Shown here: one piece after another, positions 36,634 to 44,544 of the stretch
Layout: the number at the start of each line of letters is the position of its first letter
Numbering within the stretch: the first letter of the stretch is position 1
The notes under the pieces: model-generated
Seen by the model: the letters and a program-made list of their open reading frames with translations, nothing else
Told to the model about the DNA's origin: nothing
Databases searched by the model: none
Program-made: the position numbers and the translations under genes
Source of the DNA: Arcanobacterium phocae
Lineage (GTDB): Bacteria; Actinomycetota; Actinomycetes; Actinomycetales; Actinomycetaceae
DNA: 64,000 nt
Assembly (NCBI RefSeq): GCF_018913465.1
Contig: NZ_JABAPM010000002.1
Coordinates: 124,001 to 188,000 of the forward strand
Reading direction: 5' to 3'

Positions 36634-38516
36634 GGTATCTCACTTTGTCTCCACGGATAGGTCACCAGTGGCTCTTGCGATGGAGCAACCCCCATCGACC
36701 GCATGGCAAACTTTCCGATGTCTCCAAAAACAGGTGCCGCCGTCGTCGCTCCGTATCCAGCTCCAGCAGCGTTGTATATAACTACTGCGACTGCCAGTTG
36801 TGGTTTTTCAGCAGGAATTAATCCGACGAAGGTTCCAACTCGCTTTGTTAAGTTTCCGTTTTCGTCGGGAACCTCTGCGGTACCAGTTTTTCCAGCAACA
36901 TTGTATCCCGGAACCGACGCCAGCCGTCCGGTAGAGTCTGGCCTAGTCACACCTTGCAAAATAGTATTGGCTGTTTTCGCTGTGTCAGCTGAGACGACTT
37001 GTTCTGAAGCTCCGATAACGGTTGGCTCAAAATTACCCTTTTTGTCATAAATTCCGTCCACGATATGGAGCGGAATTTTAACTCCATCATTTCCGATGAT
37101 CGATATCATTTGCCCCAACTGTAGCGTTGATGCAGCCCAAGCCTGGCCGATCATCGTCGTATAGTGAGTTCGATTATCCCAGCTCTCATAGGGATTAAGA
37201 ATACCAGTCGCTTCACCAGGAAGTTCTACACCAGTTTTTTGGCCAATTCCAAATTTATGCAGCATATTGTAGCGGTATGAATCATCGACCCGGTCTCCCA
37301 TTTGAACCAAACCAGTGTTATATGATTTGCCGATGATTCCAGCTACGGTCATTGTGTCAGTAGCATGGTGATCATTGTCCGAAATAACCTGCCCGTTTGG
37401 CATTTGAAGGTGATCAGGAACTAGGAACGTATCTGTTGGGGTGATGACACCTTTATCGAGTGCCGCGGAAAGAGTAATCACTTTTCCCGTTGAACCAGGT
37501 TCCACAATTGCCTGTACAGCACGTGAATTCCAGTCTTCTGGATTGACTTTTTCCAAATTAGATGGATCTGGTGCGGATGAATCTCCTAGCGCCAAGATAC
37601 GCCCAGTGCCAATTTCAATAACTACTGCCGAACCCCATTCAGCATGATTTTTCTGCACTGCAGAATCTAGTGCTTCTTGTGTAGCCAGCTGCAAATCGCG
37701 ATCGATTGTTAGCTTAACAGTTCCACCATCGACTGCAGGCACTTCTTTTCGGGCGCCCTGCGGGAAAACAGTTCCTGCCGGCCCGACTTCAACCGAAAGT
37801 TGCCCGTTTTTACCTGCCAGCAGTTTATCGTATGTGGACTCAATGCCGGCTCGTCCGGCTAGAGTGTTGTCTTCGGCAGTAACTCCGGTATATCCCAGAA
37901 TATTTCCTGCGACATAGCCGTTTGGATACGAGCGTTGCATATACCGCTCAGGATATATACCGTGAATATCTAGCTTACTAATTGCACGCCATTTATCGGG
38001 TGAAACATCACGTTTAACGAGTTCCCACTGGTTCTTTTCCGCTCCTCCTAAGAAGATGCCAGCGAGCTCAGCCTCATCCATATCTAGCAACGGAGCCACC
38101 TGTTTTGCTGCAGCGGCTGCTCCTGCTCCAACCAAGGTATCGTCGTCGTTATACTCTCGATAGTTAGCTATCTCCACCTGATTGACACGAACGTTATAGC
38201 GTTCAATCGACGTCGCTAAAATTGCTCCGTGCACGTCAACGATATCGCCGCGTTTTGCCTCCAACGAAATCGCTTGGCTACGTAGCTCACGAGCAGTTTT
38301 TGATAGTTGTGGACCACTGATGACCTGTAAGTAAAACAACCGCGCAGCTAGAACTGCAGCCACGATTACAACAACAAATATAGTCTTTGACAATTTTTTG
38401 TTTGTCACTTTTCGCGCTGCGATACCACCGCCTACGCCCCGCCCCATGCCATCTTGGAGGGCACTAGCTAGCCATTGCAGTACAGAAAGCGATTCGAACT
38501 CGCGCCGGTCCGCCAT
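36630..38516 (-). CDS. ftsI: Septal transpeptidase FtsI (PBP3/PbpB)
   Basis: Penicillin-binding protein that cross-links septal peptidoglycan. It is 628 residues. A ~45-residue cytoplasmic tail, one membrane helix (TIFVVVIVAAVLAARLFYLQ) and a dimerisation domain precede the transpeptidase domain. Active motifs: SxxK in EPGSTGKVITLS, SxN in KSYNTGLVQ and KTGTAEVP. It begins 20 bases after the ftsL-like gene. Confidence 0.95.
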   Translation of the reverse strand: MADRREFESLSVLQWLASALQDGMGRGVGGGIAARKVTNKKLSKTIFVVVIVAAVLAARLFYLQVISGPQLSKTARELRSQAISLEAKRGDIVDVHGAILATSIERYNVRVNQVEIANYREYNDDDTLVGAGAAAAAKQVAPLLDMDEAELAGIFLGGAEKNQWELVKRDVSPDKWRAISKLDIHGIYPERYMQRSYPNGYVAGNILGYTGVTAEDNTLAGRAGIESTYDKLLAGKNGQLSVEVGPAGTVFPQGARKEVPAVDGGTVKLTIDRDLQLATQEALDSAVQKNHAEWGSAVVIEIGTGRILALGDSSAPDPSNLEKVNPEDWNSRAVQAIVEPGSTGKVITLSAALDKGVITPTDTFLVPDHLQMPNGQVISDNDHHATDTMTVAGIIGKSYNTGLVQMGDRVDDSYRYNMLHKFGIGQKTGVELPGEATGILNPYESWDNRTHYTTMIGQAWAASTLQLGQMISIIGNDGVKIPLHIVDGIYDKKGNFEPTVIGASEQVVSADTAKTANTILQGVTRPDSTGRLASVPGYNVAGKTGTAEVPDENGNLTKRVGTFVGLIPAEKPQLAVAVVIYNAAGAGYGATTAAPVFGDIGKFAMRSMGVAPSQEPLVTYPWRQSEIP

Positions 38517-38536
38517 GTTTTACTCCCCTCGAGGTA

Positions 38537-38935
38537 CTATTTAGTACCTTCGGGTTGCCCAATGATAGCTCCGGTTTCCGCATCAATGTAGAACATTGAT
38601 TTAGCTGGAACCATACCGATCAGTTGGGCAGACTGACGTAGTTTCGACGGCGAAGAAACTTCAATCACTTCGCTTGTCAACGTTGATACTCGGGCTGCAG
38701 CCTCATTATGCTCGACTGAAATATCTTTGAGCTCATAGGCACCAGCTACCATGAGAGTATTGAGATAAAAAGCTGTAGCGAGGGCCCCGAAGAAGAGAAG
38801 CGCGCATACGACGACGGTTCCAACGAAGCCACGAGCAGCCGCTGGAGTAGGAACAACCCGTAGTCCTGGTGCCTCGATAATCGGGCGAGATGACGGCGCA
38901 AAATTAAGCTTACGAGCTTGTGATGAGGCAATCAT
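38537..38935 (-). CDS. ftsL: FtsL-like divisome protein
   Basis: A 132-residue bitopic protein between rsmH and ftsI, the standard place for ftsL. One membrane helix (FVGTVVVCALLFFGALATAF) is followed by a helical, leucine-zipper-like region (about 75-105) and a short tail. FtsL sequences are poorly conserved, so the call rests on position, size and topology. The start overlaps the rsmH stop by four bases. Confidence 0.82.
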   Translation of the reverse strand: MIASSQARKLNFAPSSRPIIEAPGLRVVPTPAAARGFVGTVVVCALLFFGALATAFYLNTLMVAGAYELKDISVEHNEAAARVSTLTSEVIEVSSPSKLRQSAQLIGMVPAKSMFYIDAETGAIIGQPEGTK

Positions 38936-39942
38936 GAGGTACTTCCTTGACGACGGTAGGGCTGGGCAATGTGGGCTGGTGTTGCGCGTAATCGTTCAAC
39001 GGCGCGCAATCGAACTGATGCAGAACGCGGATTGGTTTCTTGCTCGGCTTGATCGGCTTTCTGTGCACCGCGAGTTAGCGCTTTAAGATATGGCGCATGA
39101 TCTGCTAGTTCCATTGGTAGCCCCGGCGGTGAGGTGGATTTTAATCCCACGCTGAATGCTTCTTTGACAATGCGATCTTCTAGCGATTGATACGATTCAA
39201 CAGCTATTCGTCCACCAACTCGTAGCGACTCAATCGCGCGCGGGACTGCAGCTTCAAGCACGTCTAGTTCGTTATTCACCGCAATCCGCAATGCTTGGAA
39301 CGTTCGTTTAGATGGGTTGCCACCTTTGCGTCGTGCTGGAGCAGGAATCGTTTCTCGTACTAAATCAGCTAGTTCGCTAGTGCGTTCTAACGGAGCTGTT
39401 TCACGACGCCGAATAATCGCCCGCGCGATTTGCGGAGCAAATTTTTCTTCGCCGTATATCCGCAAAATACGTGCCAATTCACTATGCGACGCAGTTGCCA
39501 AAAGCTGTGCTACGGTTATTCCACAGCTGGTATCCATACGCATATCTAGTGGCGCATCATGCGCGTAGGAAAAACCGCGTTCGGTCTCATCCAGCTGGAG
39601 TGACGACACTCCAAGGTCCATCAAAATTGCATCAACTTTTCCATCGTGTCCATATGTTTGCGCAACTTTATCGACGTCGTCATACGTGGTGTGAACGGGA
39701 ATAAACCGTGTACCAAATGATGCAAGCCGGTTACTGGCAAGTTCAATGGCTTGTTCGTCACGGTCAATACCGATAACAGTCAACTGAGGAAACGCTCGAA
39801 GGAACGCTTCACTATGACCACCCATTCCTAACGTGCAGTCAATGAGGCAGGACTCTGCCTGCAACGCAGGACTCAAAATATCCACGATCGGTTTGAGCAG
39901 CACTGGGACATGCAGTGCATTGTTATCTGCGGTTGATGGCAT
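38932..39942 (-). CDS. rsmH: 16S rRNA m4C1402 methyltransferase RsmH (MraW)
   Basis: SAM-dependent enzyme that methylates C1402 of 16S rRNA. It is 336 residues from ATG 39942 (MPSTADNN), which has AAGGGG upstream. Motifs: HVPVLLKPIVDIL, the SAM site DCTLGMGGHSEAFL, LMDLGVSSLQLD and NPRSASVRLRAVER. It follows mraZ after about 107 bp that contain a hairpin. Confidence 0.95.
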   Translation of the reverse strand: MPSTADNNALHVPVLLKPIVDILSPALQAESCLIDCTLGMGGHSEAFLRAFPQLTVIGIDRDEQAIELASNRLASFGTRFIPVHTTYDDVDKVAQTYGHDGKVDAILMDLGVSSLQLDETERGFSYAHDAPLDMRMDTSCGITVAQLLATASHSELARILRIYGEEKFAPQIARAIIRRRETAPLERTSELADLVRETIPAPARRKGGNPSKRTFQALRIAVNNELDVLEAAVPRAIESLRVGGRIAVESYQSLEDRIVKEAFSVGLKSTSPPGLPMELADHAPYLKALTRGAQKADQAEQETNPRSASVRLRAVERLRATPAHIAQPYRRQGSTS

Positions 39943-39990
39943 AGCACACCCCTTCTTTCTTTCCACTCAATGCGCTCTACTGGTCCCCCG

Positions 39991-40029
39991 CCAACCACCT
40001 GAAATTGGGGAATTATCTCAGGGGGTTGG
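39991..40029 (-). promoter_or_regulatory. Hairpin in the mraZ-rsmH gap
   Basis: Two 12-base arms (CCAACCACCTGA and TCAGGGGGTTGG) pair with one mismatch around a 15-base loop. There is no T-run after it on the minus strand. It may modulate readthrough from mraZ into the wall cluster or RNA processing. Confidence 0.5.
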
Positions 40030-40049
40030 AAGAAGGCCACTAGAACGCG

Positions 40050-40484
40050 CTAGAAAATGCCTGGAATCAGTTCATCTTCACGATCTGCAAATTCGTCTTC
40101 ACTCGTTGTCAAGAAGGTCTCCCATGCAGAAGCATCCCAAATCTCTACGTGATCACCCGAACCGATAACCGCAAGCTCACGATCAAGTCCGGCGTACGTG
40201 CGTAACGCAGCTGGAAGCGTGATGCGCCCTTGTTTGTCAGGAACCTGGTCGTTCGCGCCCGATAAGAAAACACGCGTATATGTGCGTGCCTCTTTAGATG
40301 TCATCGGAGCTTGACGGAGCCGATCCAAAATGTTTTCGAACTCCGCAAATGGGAACACATACAGACAGTGTTCTTGACCTCGGGTGACAACTAAACCGTT
40401 TGCTAGTTGATCACGAAATTTGGCGGGCAGGATCAGACGTCCCTTGTCATCTAGCCGAGGCTCGTACGTGCCAAGAAACATCAT
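40050..40484 (-). CDS. mraZ: Transcription regulator MraZ
   Basis: DNA-binding regulator of the division/cell-wall cluster. It is 144 residues with two SpoVT/AbrB-like halves; the N-terminal [21 protein letters not shown] and the second-half [18 protein letters not shown] are diagnostic. The start is ATG at 40484 or 40481 behind a G-rich ribosome site. It heads the cluster and probably binds the repeats just upstream. Confidence 0.95.
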   Translation of the reverse strand: MMFLGTYEPRLDDKGRLILPAKFRDQLANGLVVTRGQEHCLYVFPFAEFENILDRLRQAPMTSKEARTYTRVFLSGANDQVPDKQGRITLPAALRTYAGLDRELAVIGSGDHVEIWDASAWETFLTTSEDEFADREDELIPGIF

Positions 40485-40526
40485 TCACCCCCATCCTCAC
40501 AACGTTGCCTCCACTTTACCCCAAAA

Positions 40527-40572
40527 CCCACCACTATTGTTATCCAAACCCCACCACTATTGTTATCCAAAC
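40527..40572 (-). repeat. Perfect 23-bp tandem duplication in mraZ control region
   Basis: Positions 40527-40549 and 40550-40572 are identical and adjacent. Read toward mraZ, each unit contains TTGGATAACAAT followed by AGTGGTGGG. The first part resembles a promoter -10 (TAACAAT); the second resembles the GTGG-type repeats that MraZ binds. The copy nearer mraZ is followed by TTTTGGGGTAAAGTGGAGG, adding another GTGG box. Confidence 0.9.
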
Positions 40573-40752
40573 ATGGAATTGTTTTCACAAAGTACTGCGA
40601 AATCAACAATAATTGCAGTGGAGTGAATATTGATACACTTTAACGTAATGTCCGGTATAGAGGCATTGACTTAAGAAGATCGTGTAAACCTAGACACGTC
40701 TTTTTCCTACAGTGGAGGGAAGTGGAGACCAACTGTCGCCGTCACAATAAAA

Positions 40753-40782
40753 TAAGGCTGAAGCTATCAAGCTTCAGCCTTA
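40753..40782 (-). terminator. Terminator after the DUF3040 gene
   Basis: A perfect 12-bp stem (TAAGGCTGAAGC with GCTTCAGCCTTA) and 6-base loop, followed on the minus strand by a T-rich tail (TTTTATTG). It ends the leftward DUF3040 transcript before mraZ. Confidence 0.85.
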
Positions 40783-40813
40783 AATTATGAGGTTATGTGT
40801 TAGTAGATCAGAG

Positions 40814-41200
40814 TTACATTCTGCCTTCATCACGCCGCTTATCAAACGCCGCCTTTTGGCGTTCCATAAAACTTTGTGCACGCTTTGCCGACGGCGTAGA
40901 CACACCGTCCGCGGTGATAGTCACCTTCGACATTCCTTGCGCGATGTACATCAGTCCCAGCCAGACTACGACTGCACCCACAACGCCGACAATAATGAGT
41001 TCAGTAGCCACACCAACGGCAACGATTCCCAAACCACTCACTGCAGCAATAAGACCTAGGACCAAATGGCGCGCAGACATTGCCATTCGTGTTTGCTGTG
41101 GGTCTTCAGGCGCTAGCGACTCTGCCAACTTCGGATCTTCACCTTTGAGTTGGGCTTCAAGCTGTTCTAGCATGTTACGCTCATAATCCGACAGAGCCAT
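40814..41200 (-). CDS. DUF3040 small membrane protein
   Basis: A 128-residue protein of the actinobacterial DUF3040 family. The N-terminus MALSDYERNMLEQLEAQL is the family signature, followed by two hydrophobic helices (about 45-62 and 66-88) and a basic tail. Its function is unknown. It is commonly found upstream of mraZ in actinobacteria, as here, and lies between dinB and the terminator. Confidence 0.9.
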   Translation of the reverse strand: MALSDYERNMLEQLEAQLKGEDPKLAESLAPEDPQQTRMAMSARHLVLGLIAAVSGLGIVAVGVATELIIVGVVGAVVVWLGLMYIAQGMSKVTITADGVSTPSAKRAQSFMERQKAAFDKRRDEGRM

Positions 41201-41256
41201 AGACGGTTCCCTTCTATTTACGTTATATCTTCACAATACCCGAAGAACTGCTAGGG

Positions 41257-42489
41257 TCAAGATGTGAACGGATCAGAATGCCCGTTTTCGAGTAACGATC
41301 CCTGGTTGAGTACTTGATTTCCGTACTTTTGTCTTACTAAATCCATTGCTTCTTCTGCTCGCGAACGTCTGCCGTCGTCGTCAAGTGCTAGTTGCACCCC
41401 ATCATCCGGACGCGAGAGCTGACCACCGCGCACACCCAGCAATCGAATCCCTAAACTCTGCGCTGGCAGATTCATAAATAGTCCCCGTGCAGCCTCATAG
41501 ATCTCAGCACCGGTATGAGTGGGAGCACCCAAAGTAACCGAGCGAGTCAACGTTGAAAAATCTGCATAACGCACTTTAATGGAAACTGTTCGGGCAAAAA
41601 CATTATGAGCGCGAAGCCGACGAGCAACATCATGTGATTGGTAAAGCAACACCCGCAACGCCTCGTTAGTGTCGAAAAGCGATTCGAAAAAAGTTTGCTC
41701 ACGAGAAATCGACTTCTCTTCGCGCTCTGGGACTACAGCCCGATCGTCACGGCCCATCGCAAGCTGGTACAGATGCTGTCCTTGTGCTTGACCAACAATT
41801 GAAATCAACCGCTGCTGGCCTACCGTAGCGATATCAGCGACGTTGATAATCCCTTTACGAGCCAATAGCTCGCGGGTCTTCTCCCCCACACCCCATAAGG
41901 CTCCTACGGGTAAGGTATGTAGAAAGTCGAGAGTTCGGTCATGTGGCACTAACAGCAATCCATCCGGCTTTGCGTGGGCTGAAGCAACTTTGGCAACATG
42001 CTTAGTGGACGCAATACCAATCGAAGCCACAACTCCTTCGGAGGATCTAACATAACGCCGAATAGCCTGCCCGATTTCTACCGGTGACCCAAAGAGTTTG
42101 CGGGCTCCCGAAACATCCAAGAAAGCTTCATCGACTGACAGCTGTTCCACCAATGGTGTTATCGTACGCAAGTACGCCATTATCCGGCTAGAAATAGCGG
42201 CATACTGATCATGATGGGCTGGCAAAATAACCAATTGGGGACACCGGCGCTTGGCTTGTGCCACTGACATTGCAGAGTTGACACCATAACGACGAGCTTC
42301 ATAAGAAGCAGCTGAAATAACACCTCGTTCTTGTCCCCCAACGGCTACCGGCCGACCTATTAATTCTGGCCGATTAAGGAGCTCTACCGAGACATAAAAA
42401 GCATCCATATCCATATGTAGAATTGGAGTTGCCGAATCGTCGTCACCCCAAAATCGACGTGCCGATTCGGAACGCGGTGCCCGAGACAT
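41257..42489 (-). CDS. dinB: DNA polymerase IV (DinB)
   Basis: Y-family translesion polymerase, 410 residues. The palm has ILHMDMDAFYVSVEL, SYEARRYGVNSAM and the catalytic LSVDEAFLDVSGARKLFG; helix-hairpin-helix and little-finger domains follow. The start ATG has a near-perfect AAGGAGGAG upstream. The C-terminus ends NGHSDPFTS; no clear clamp-binding peptide is evident to me. No SOS box is seen in the 64-bp gap before it, unlike lexA and recA in this window. Confidence 0.94.
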   Translation of the reverse strand: MSRAPRSESARRFWGDDDSATPILHMDMDAFYVSVELLNRPELIGRPVAVGGQERGVISAASYEARRYGVNSAMSVAQAKRRCPQLVILPAHHDQYAAISSRIMAYLRTITPLVEQLSVDEAFLDVSGARKLFGSPVEIGQAIRRYVRSSEGVVASIGIASTKHVAKVASAHAKPDGLLLVPHDRTLDFLHTLPVGALWGVGEKTRELLARKGIINVADIATVGQQRLISIVGQAQGQHLYQLAMGRDDRAVVPEREEKSISREQTFFESLFDTNEALRVLLYQSHDVARRLRAHNVFARTVSIKVRYADFSTLTRSVTLGAPTHTGAEIYEAARGLFMNLPAQSLGIRLLGVRGGQLSRPDDGVQLALDDDGRRSRAEEAMDLVRQKYGNQVLNQGSLLENGHSDPFTS

Positions 42490-42553
42490 GAACTCCTCCT
42501 TGGAACGATAGTTACCATTAGCGTAGCGTGGGACCGATCGTTATGCTAAAGAA

Positions 42554-43363
42554 ATGGCACGCAGAACCCTAGTTGAAACTATCGACACGTCAATGTCTAA
42601 GCTTCGCATCGAAACTAGAGACCAACTACGGACACTCTTTATCGATGAGGCTGAATCTAGCGCGATCGATTTATCTGACCCTACATACATAGAGTTCGAA
42701 TATATGCAACACATTCGAGCGGCAGTCGATGCAACGTTTCCTCCAGCCACTGCGCTACGCATTCTTCATTTAGGTGGAGCCGGGTGCGCGTTGGCACGAT
42801 GTTTCAATGCTGAACGGCCGCGTTCGCGTCAGCTGGCAATCGAAATTGATCCAGAGTTAGCTATGCTTTCACGATCATATTTTGATTTGCCCACTTCACC
42901 TGCTCTTCGGATACGCGCTCAAGACGCACGCACAACCTTGGATACCAATTCGGGATCCTGGCATGTGATTGTGCGTGATACATTTGCCAACGGCAAAGTT
43001 CCCGCTCACCTAGCTACTCGAGAAGCCTACGCCCGCGCCGCCCAGCTTCTACAACCCGAAGGCATCTACTGCGTTAACATCGCTGGCGAACGAGGCCTAA
43101 GGTCCTTATATCGGGAAGTTCAAGCAGCCAATACTGAGTTTCCACACCTGTGTGCCATCGCAGATCCAGCAATATTCAAAAATCGGCGTTTCGGAAACAT
43201 TATCTTGTTAGCCTCACGCAAAGAGCTCAATATCGCCCATATTGATCGTGCGCTACGAATGCTGGCTATGCCAGCTCGGCTCATTTCTGGAGAGCTTCTG
43301 GTCCGCCAAGCAAGTGGTGAACGAGCCGTCACCGATGCCGATATCGGATGGTCGATGCCTTAG
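42554..43363 (+). CDS. Spermidine synthase-like methyltransferase-fold protein
   Basis: A 269-residue protein with the Rossmann core of spermidine synthase-like proteins: glycine loop ILHLGGAGCALARCF, acidic ELxxEID-like QLAIEIDPELAML, and the QDAR segment. The polyamine-enzyme signature GGGDG is LGGAGC here, so it may not make spermidine; many actinobacteria have such relatives of unknown substrate. Divergent from dinB (64 bp), and it ends overlapping the convergent PAC2 gene by four bases. Confidence 0.8.
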   Translation: MARRTLVETIDTSMSKLRIETRDQLRTLFIDEAESSAIDLSDPTYIEFEYMQHIRAAVDATFPPATALRILHLGGAGCALARCFNAERPRSRQLAIEIDPELAMLSRSYFDLPTSPALRIRAQDARTTLDTNSGSWHVIVRDTFANGKVPAHLATREAYARAAQLLQPEGIYCVNIAGERGLRSLYREVQAANTEFPHLCAIADPAIFKNRRFGNIILLASRKELNIAHIDRALRMLAMPARLISGELLVRQASGERAVTDADIGWSMP

Positions 43364-44373
43364 CCCTCTTGCTTTCGATTGAACAGCTGTGCAATCGAAT
43401 TCTTCAAATGCGTACGAAAATCTTGCGACTGGGGATCCTTAGCCTTAGTCTTCGCAGGCGCATCTTGAACAGGAACAATGCCTTCCAACGGATTCGAGTT
43501 CTGCATTGCCAAGAATTTTTCAACTGCGGCACCGATTTCCTCCGATGTCGGCAACGGACCCGCTTCATCATGCGGCTTCACAAACGCTTGGTCAGACGAA
43601 TCATATTCTTCTTCAAACTGGGACACCATCGCCGCAAACTGTTCATCTTGCTGAATAATGCCAGCAAGCTCAGCAACCTGGTGGTCTTCGTGTTGTTCTA
43701 GATCGCCTAACGGCACAGTTGGCCCACCCAGAGTAGCTAGTTGCCGCACTACCGCGAGCGCTCCAGAGAAGAACGGCATATCAGATCGAGACATATATAG
43801 CGGGACACGAACTCTAATATTGATTGCTTGGTATCCACTCTGTCCTAGTTGATGTTCAAGATAATCTGCGAGTGAGGCAGGATGACTCACATGTCCTTTG
43901 ACAACTGCCGGATTTTCGACTTCCGTCGTCGTCCTAATAAGCATATCTGCCGGGCGAGTGTGCGGAATTGGCGCAGGCATTCCGTGAATCGAAAAAATCC
44001 GTTTGACCCCAAATTTCTGGACTATTTCAAGGGCATCTTCAGCCAGCCGAGGCCAGTGGAAATCAGGCTCGGTACCATGTAGAAACAGGAATGTCTGACC
44101 ATTAACATCAGTCACTAGATCAAGTGATATCCCAGGTTCTGCGCTAGACGTTAAATGCCCGTCCTCATAAGTAACAATTGGTCGCTGCGCACGATAGTCA
44201 TAAAGAGGATCTGCGTCGAAAGAGCAAACCTCGACAGAGTCGAGCAAATCAATGCACGCATGCACTGCCTGACTAATTGCCCCGGGATCGACGAGATGAT
44301 CGACCAATCCGATCACTAGGGTTGGAACAGTAAGCTCCCCCATGCTCTCTGGGTACATCACATAATTCGGCAT
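43360..44373 (-). CDS. PAC2-family protein
   Basis: A 337-residue PAC2 domain protein, related to proteasome assembly chaperone 2; widespread in actinobacteria with no defined job. Family landmarks: LVIGLVDHLVDPGAISQAV near the start, FLFLHGTEPDFHWPRLAEDAL, SIHGMPAPIPHTRP and HVSHPASLADYLEHQL. The last ~60 residues are charged. The start ATG has AGGAG upstream. Confidence 0.88.
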   Translation of the reverse strand: MPNYVMYPESMGELTVPTLVIGLVDHLVDPGAISQAVHACIDLLDSVEVCSFDADPLYDYRAQRPIVTYEDGHLTSSAEPGISLDLVTDVNGQTFLFLHGTEPDFHWPRLAEDALEIVQKFGVKRIFSIHGMPAPIPHTRPADMLIRTTTEVENPAVVKGHVSHPASLADYLEHQLGQSGYQAINIRVRVPLYMSRSDMPFFSGALAVVRQLATLGGPTVPLGDLEQHEDHQVAELAGIIQQDEQFAAMVSQFEEEYDSSDQAFVKPHDEAGPLPTSEEIGAAVEKFLAMQNSNPLEGIVPVQDAPAKTKAKDPQSQDFRTHLKNSIAQLFNRKQEG

Positions 44374-44444
44374 CAGTACTCCTCTTCATTCTTCTCCTCC
44401 TACCTTAAATCATGTTGCCCGCCAGTGTCTGTATCGAATAATGA

Positions 44445-44456
44445 GAAGTTAACTTC
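44445..44456. promoter_or_regulatory. Palindrome upstream of the HelD/HelR-like gene
   Basis: GAAGTTAACTTC is a perfect 12-base palindrome about 90 bases upstream of the helicase-like start, in the divergent gap shared with the PAC2 gene. A second weaker dyad, TGAAAC and GTTTTCA, lies just downstream. The rifamycin-associated element known upstream of some helR genes is not seen. Confidence 0.35.
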
Positions 44457-44544
44457 GCGTCGCTGAAACTAGATCGTTTTCATAGTGCATTCTGGCGCAA
44501 AATAGGGAATAATTATGTGACTTGATTTTATCGGAGGGGCCCCA

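Larger units (their letters stand above)
40485..40813. other. Intergenic region between mraZ and the DUF3040 gene
   Basis: About 330 bp without a supported gene. It holds the mraZ 5' region with a 23-bp tandem duplication (40527-40572) and G-rich GTGG boxes on the minus strand, then about 170 bp with no feature I can name, then the terminator of the DUF3040 gene (40753-40782). Open frames crossing the duplication are low-complexity artefacts. Confidence 0.8.

Noticed and set aside
40527-40572. Possible CRISPR repeat pair
   Set aside because: Only two copies, directly adjacent with no spacer, and no cas genes; it is a tandem duplication in the mraZ control region.
40400-40626. Two plus-strand frames antisense to the mraZ start
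   Set aside because: His/Pro/Thr-rich low-complexity products arising from the 23-bp tandem duplication and G-rich leader.
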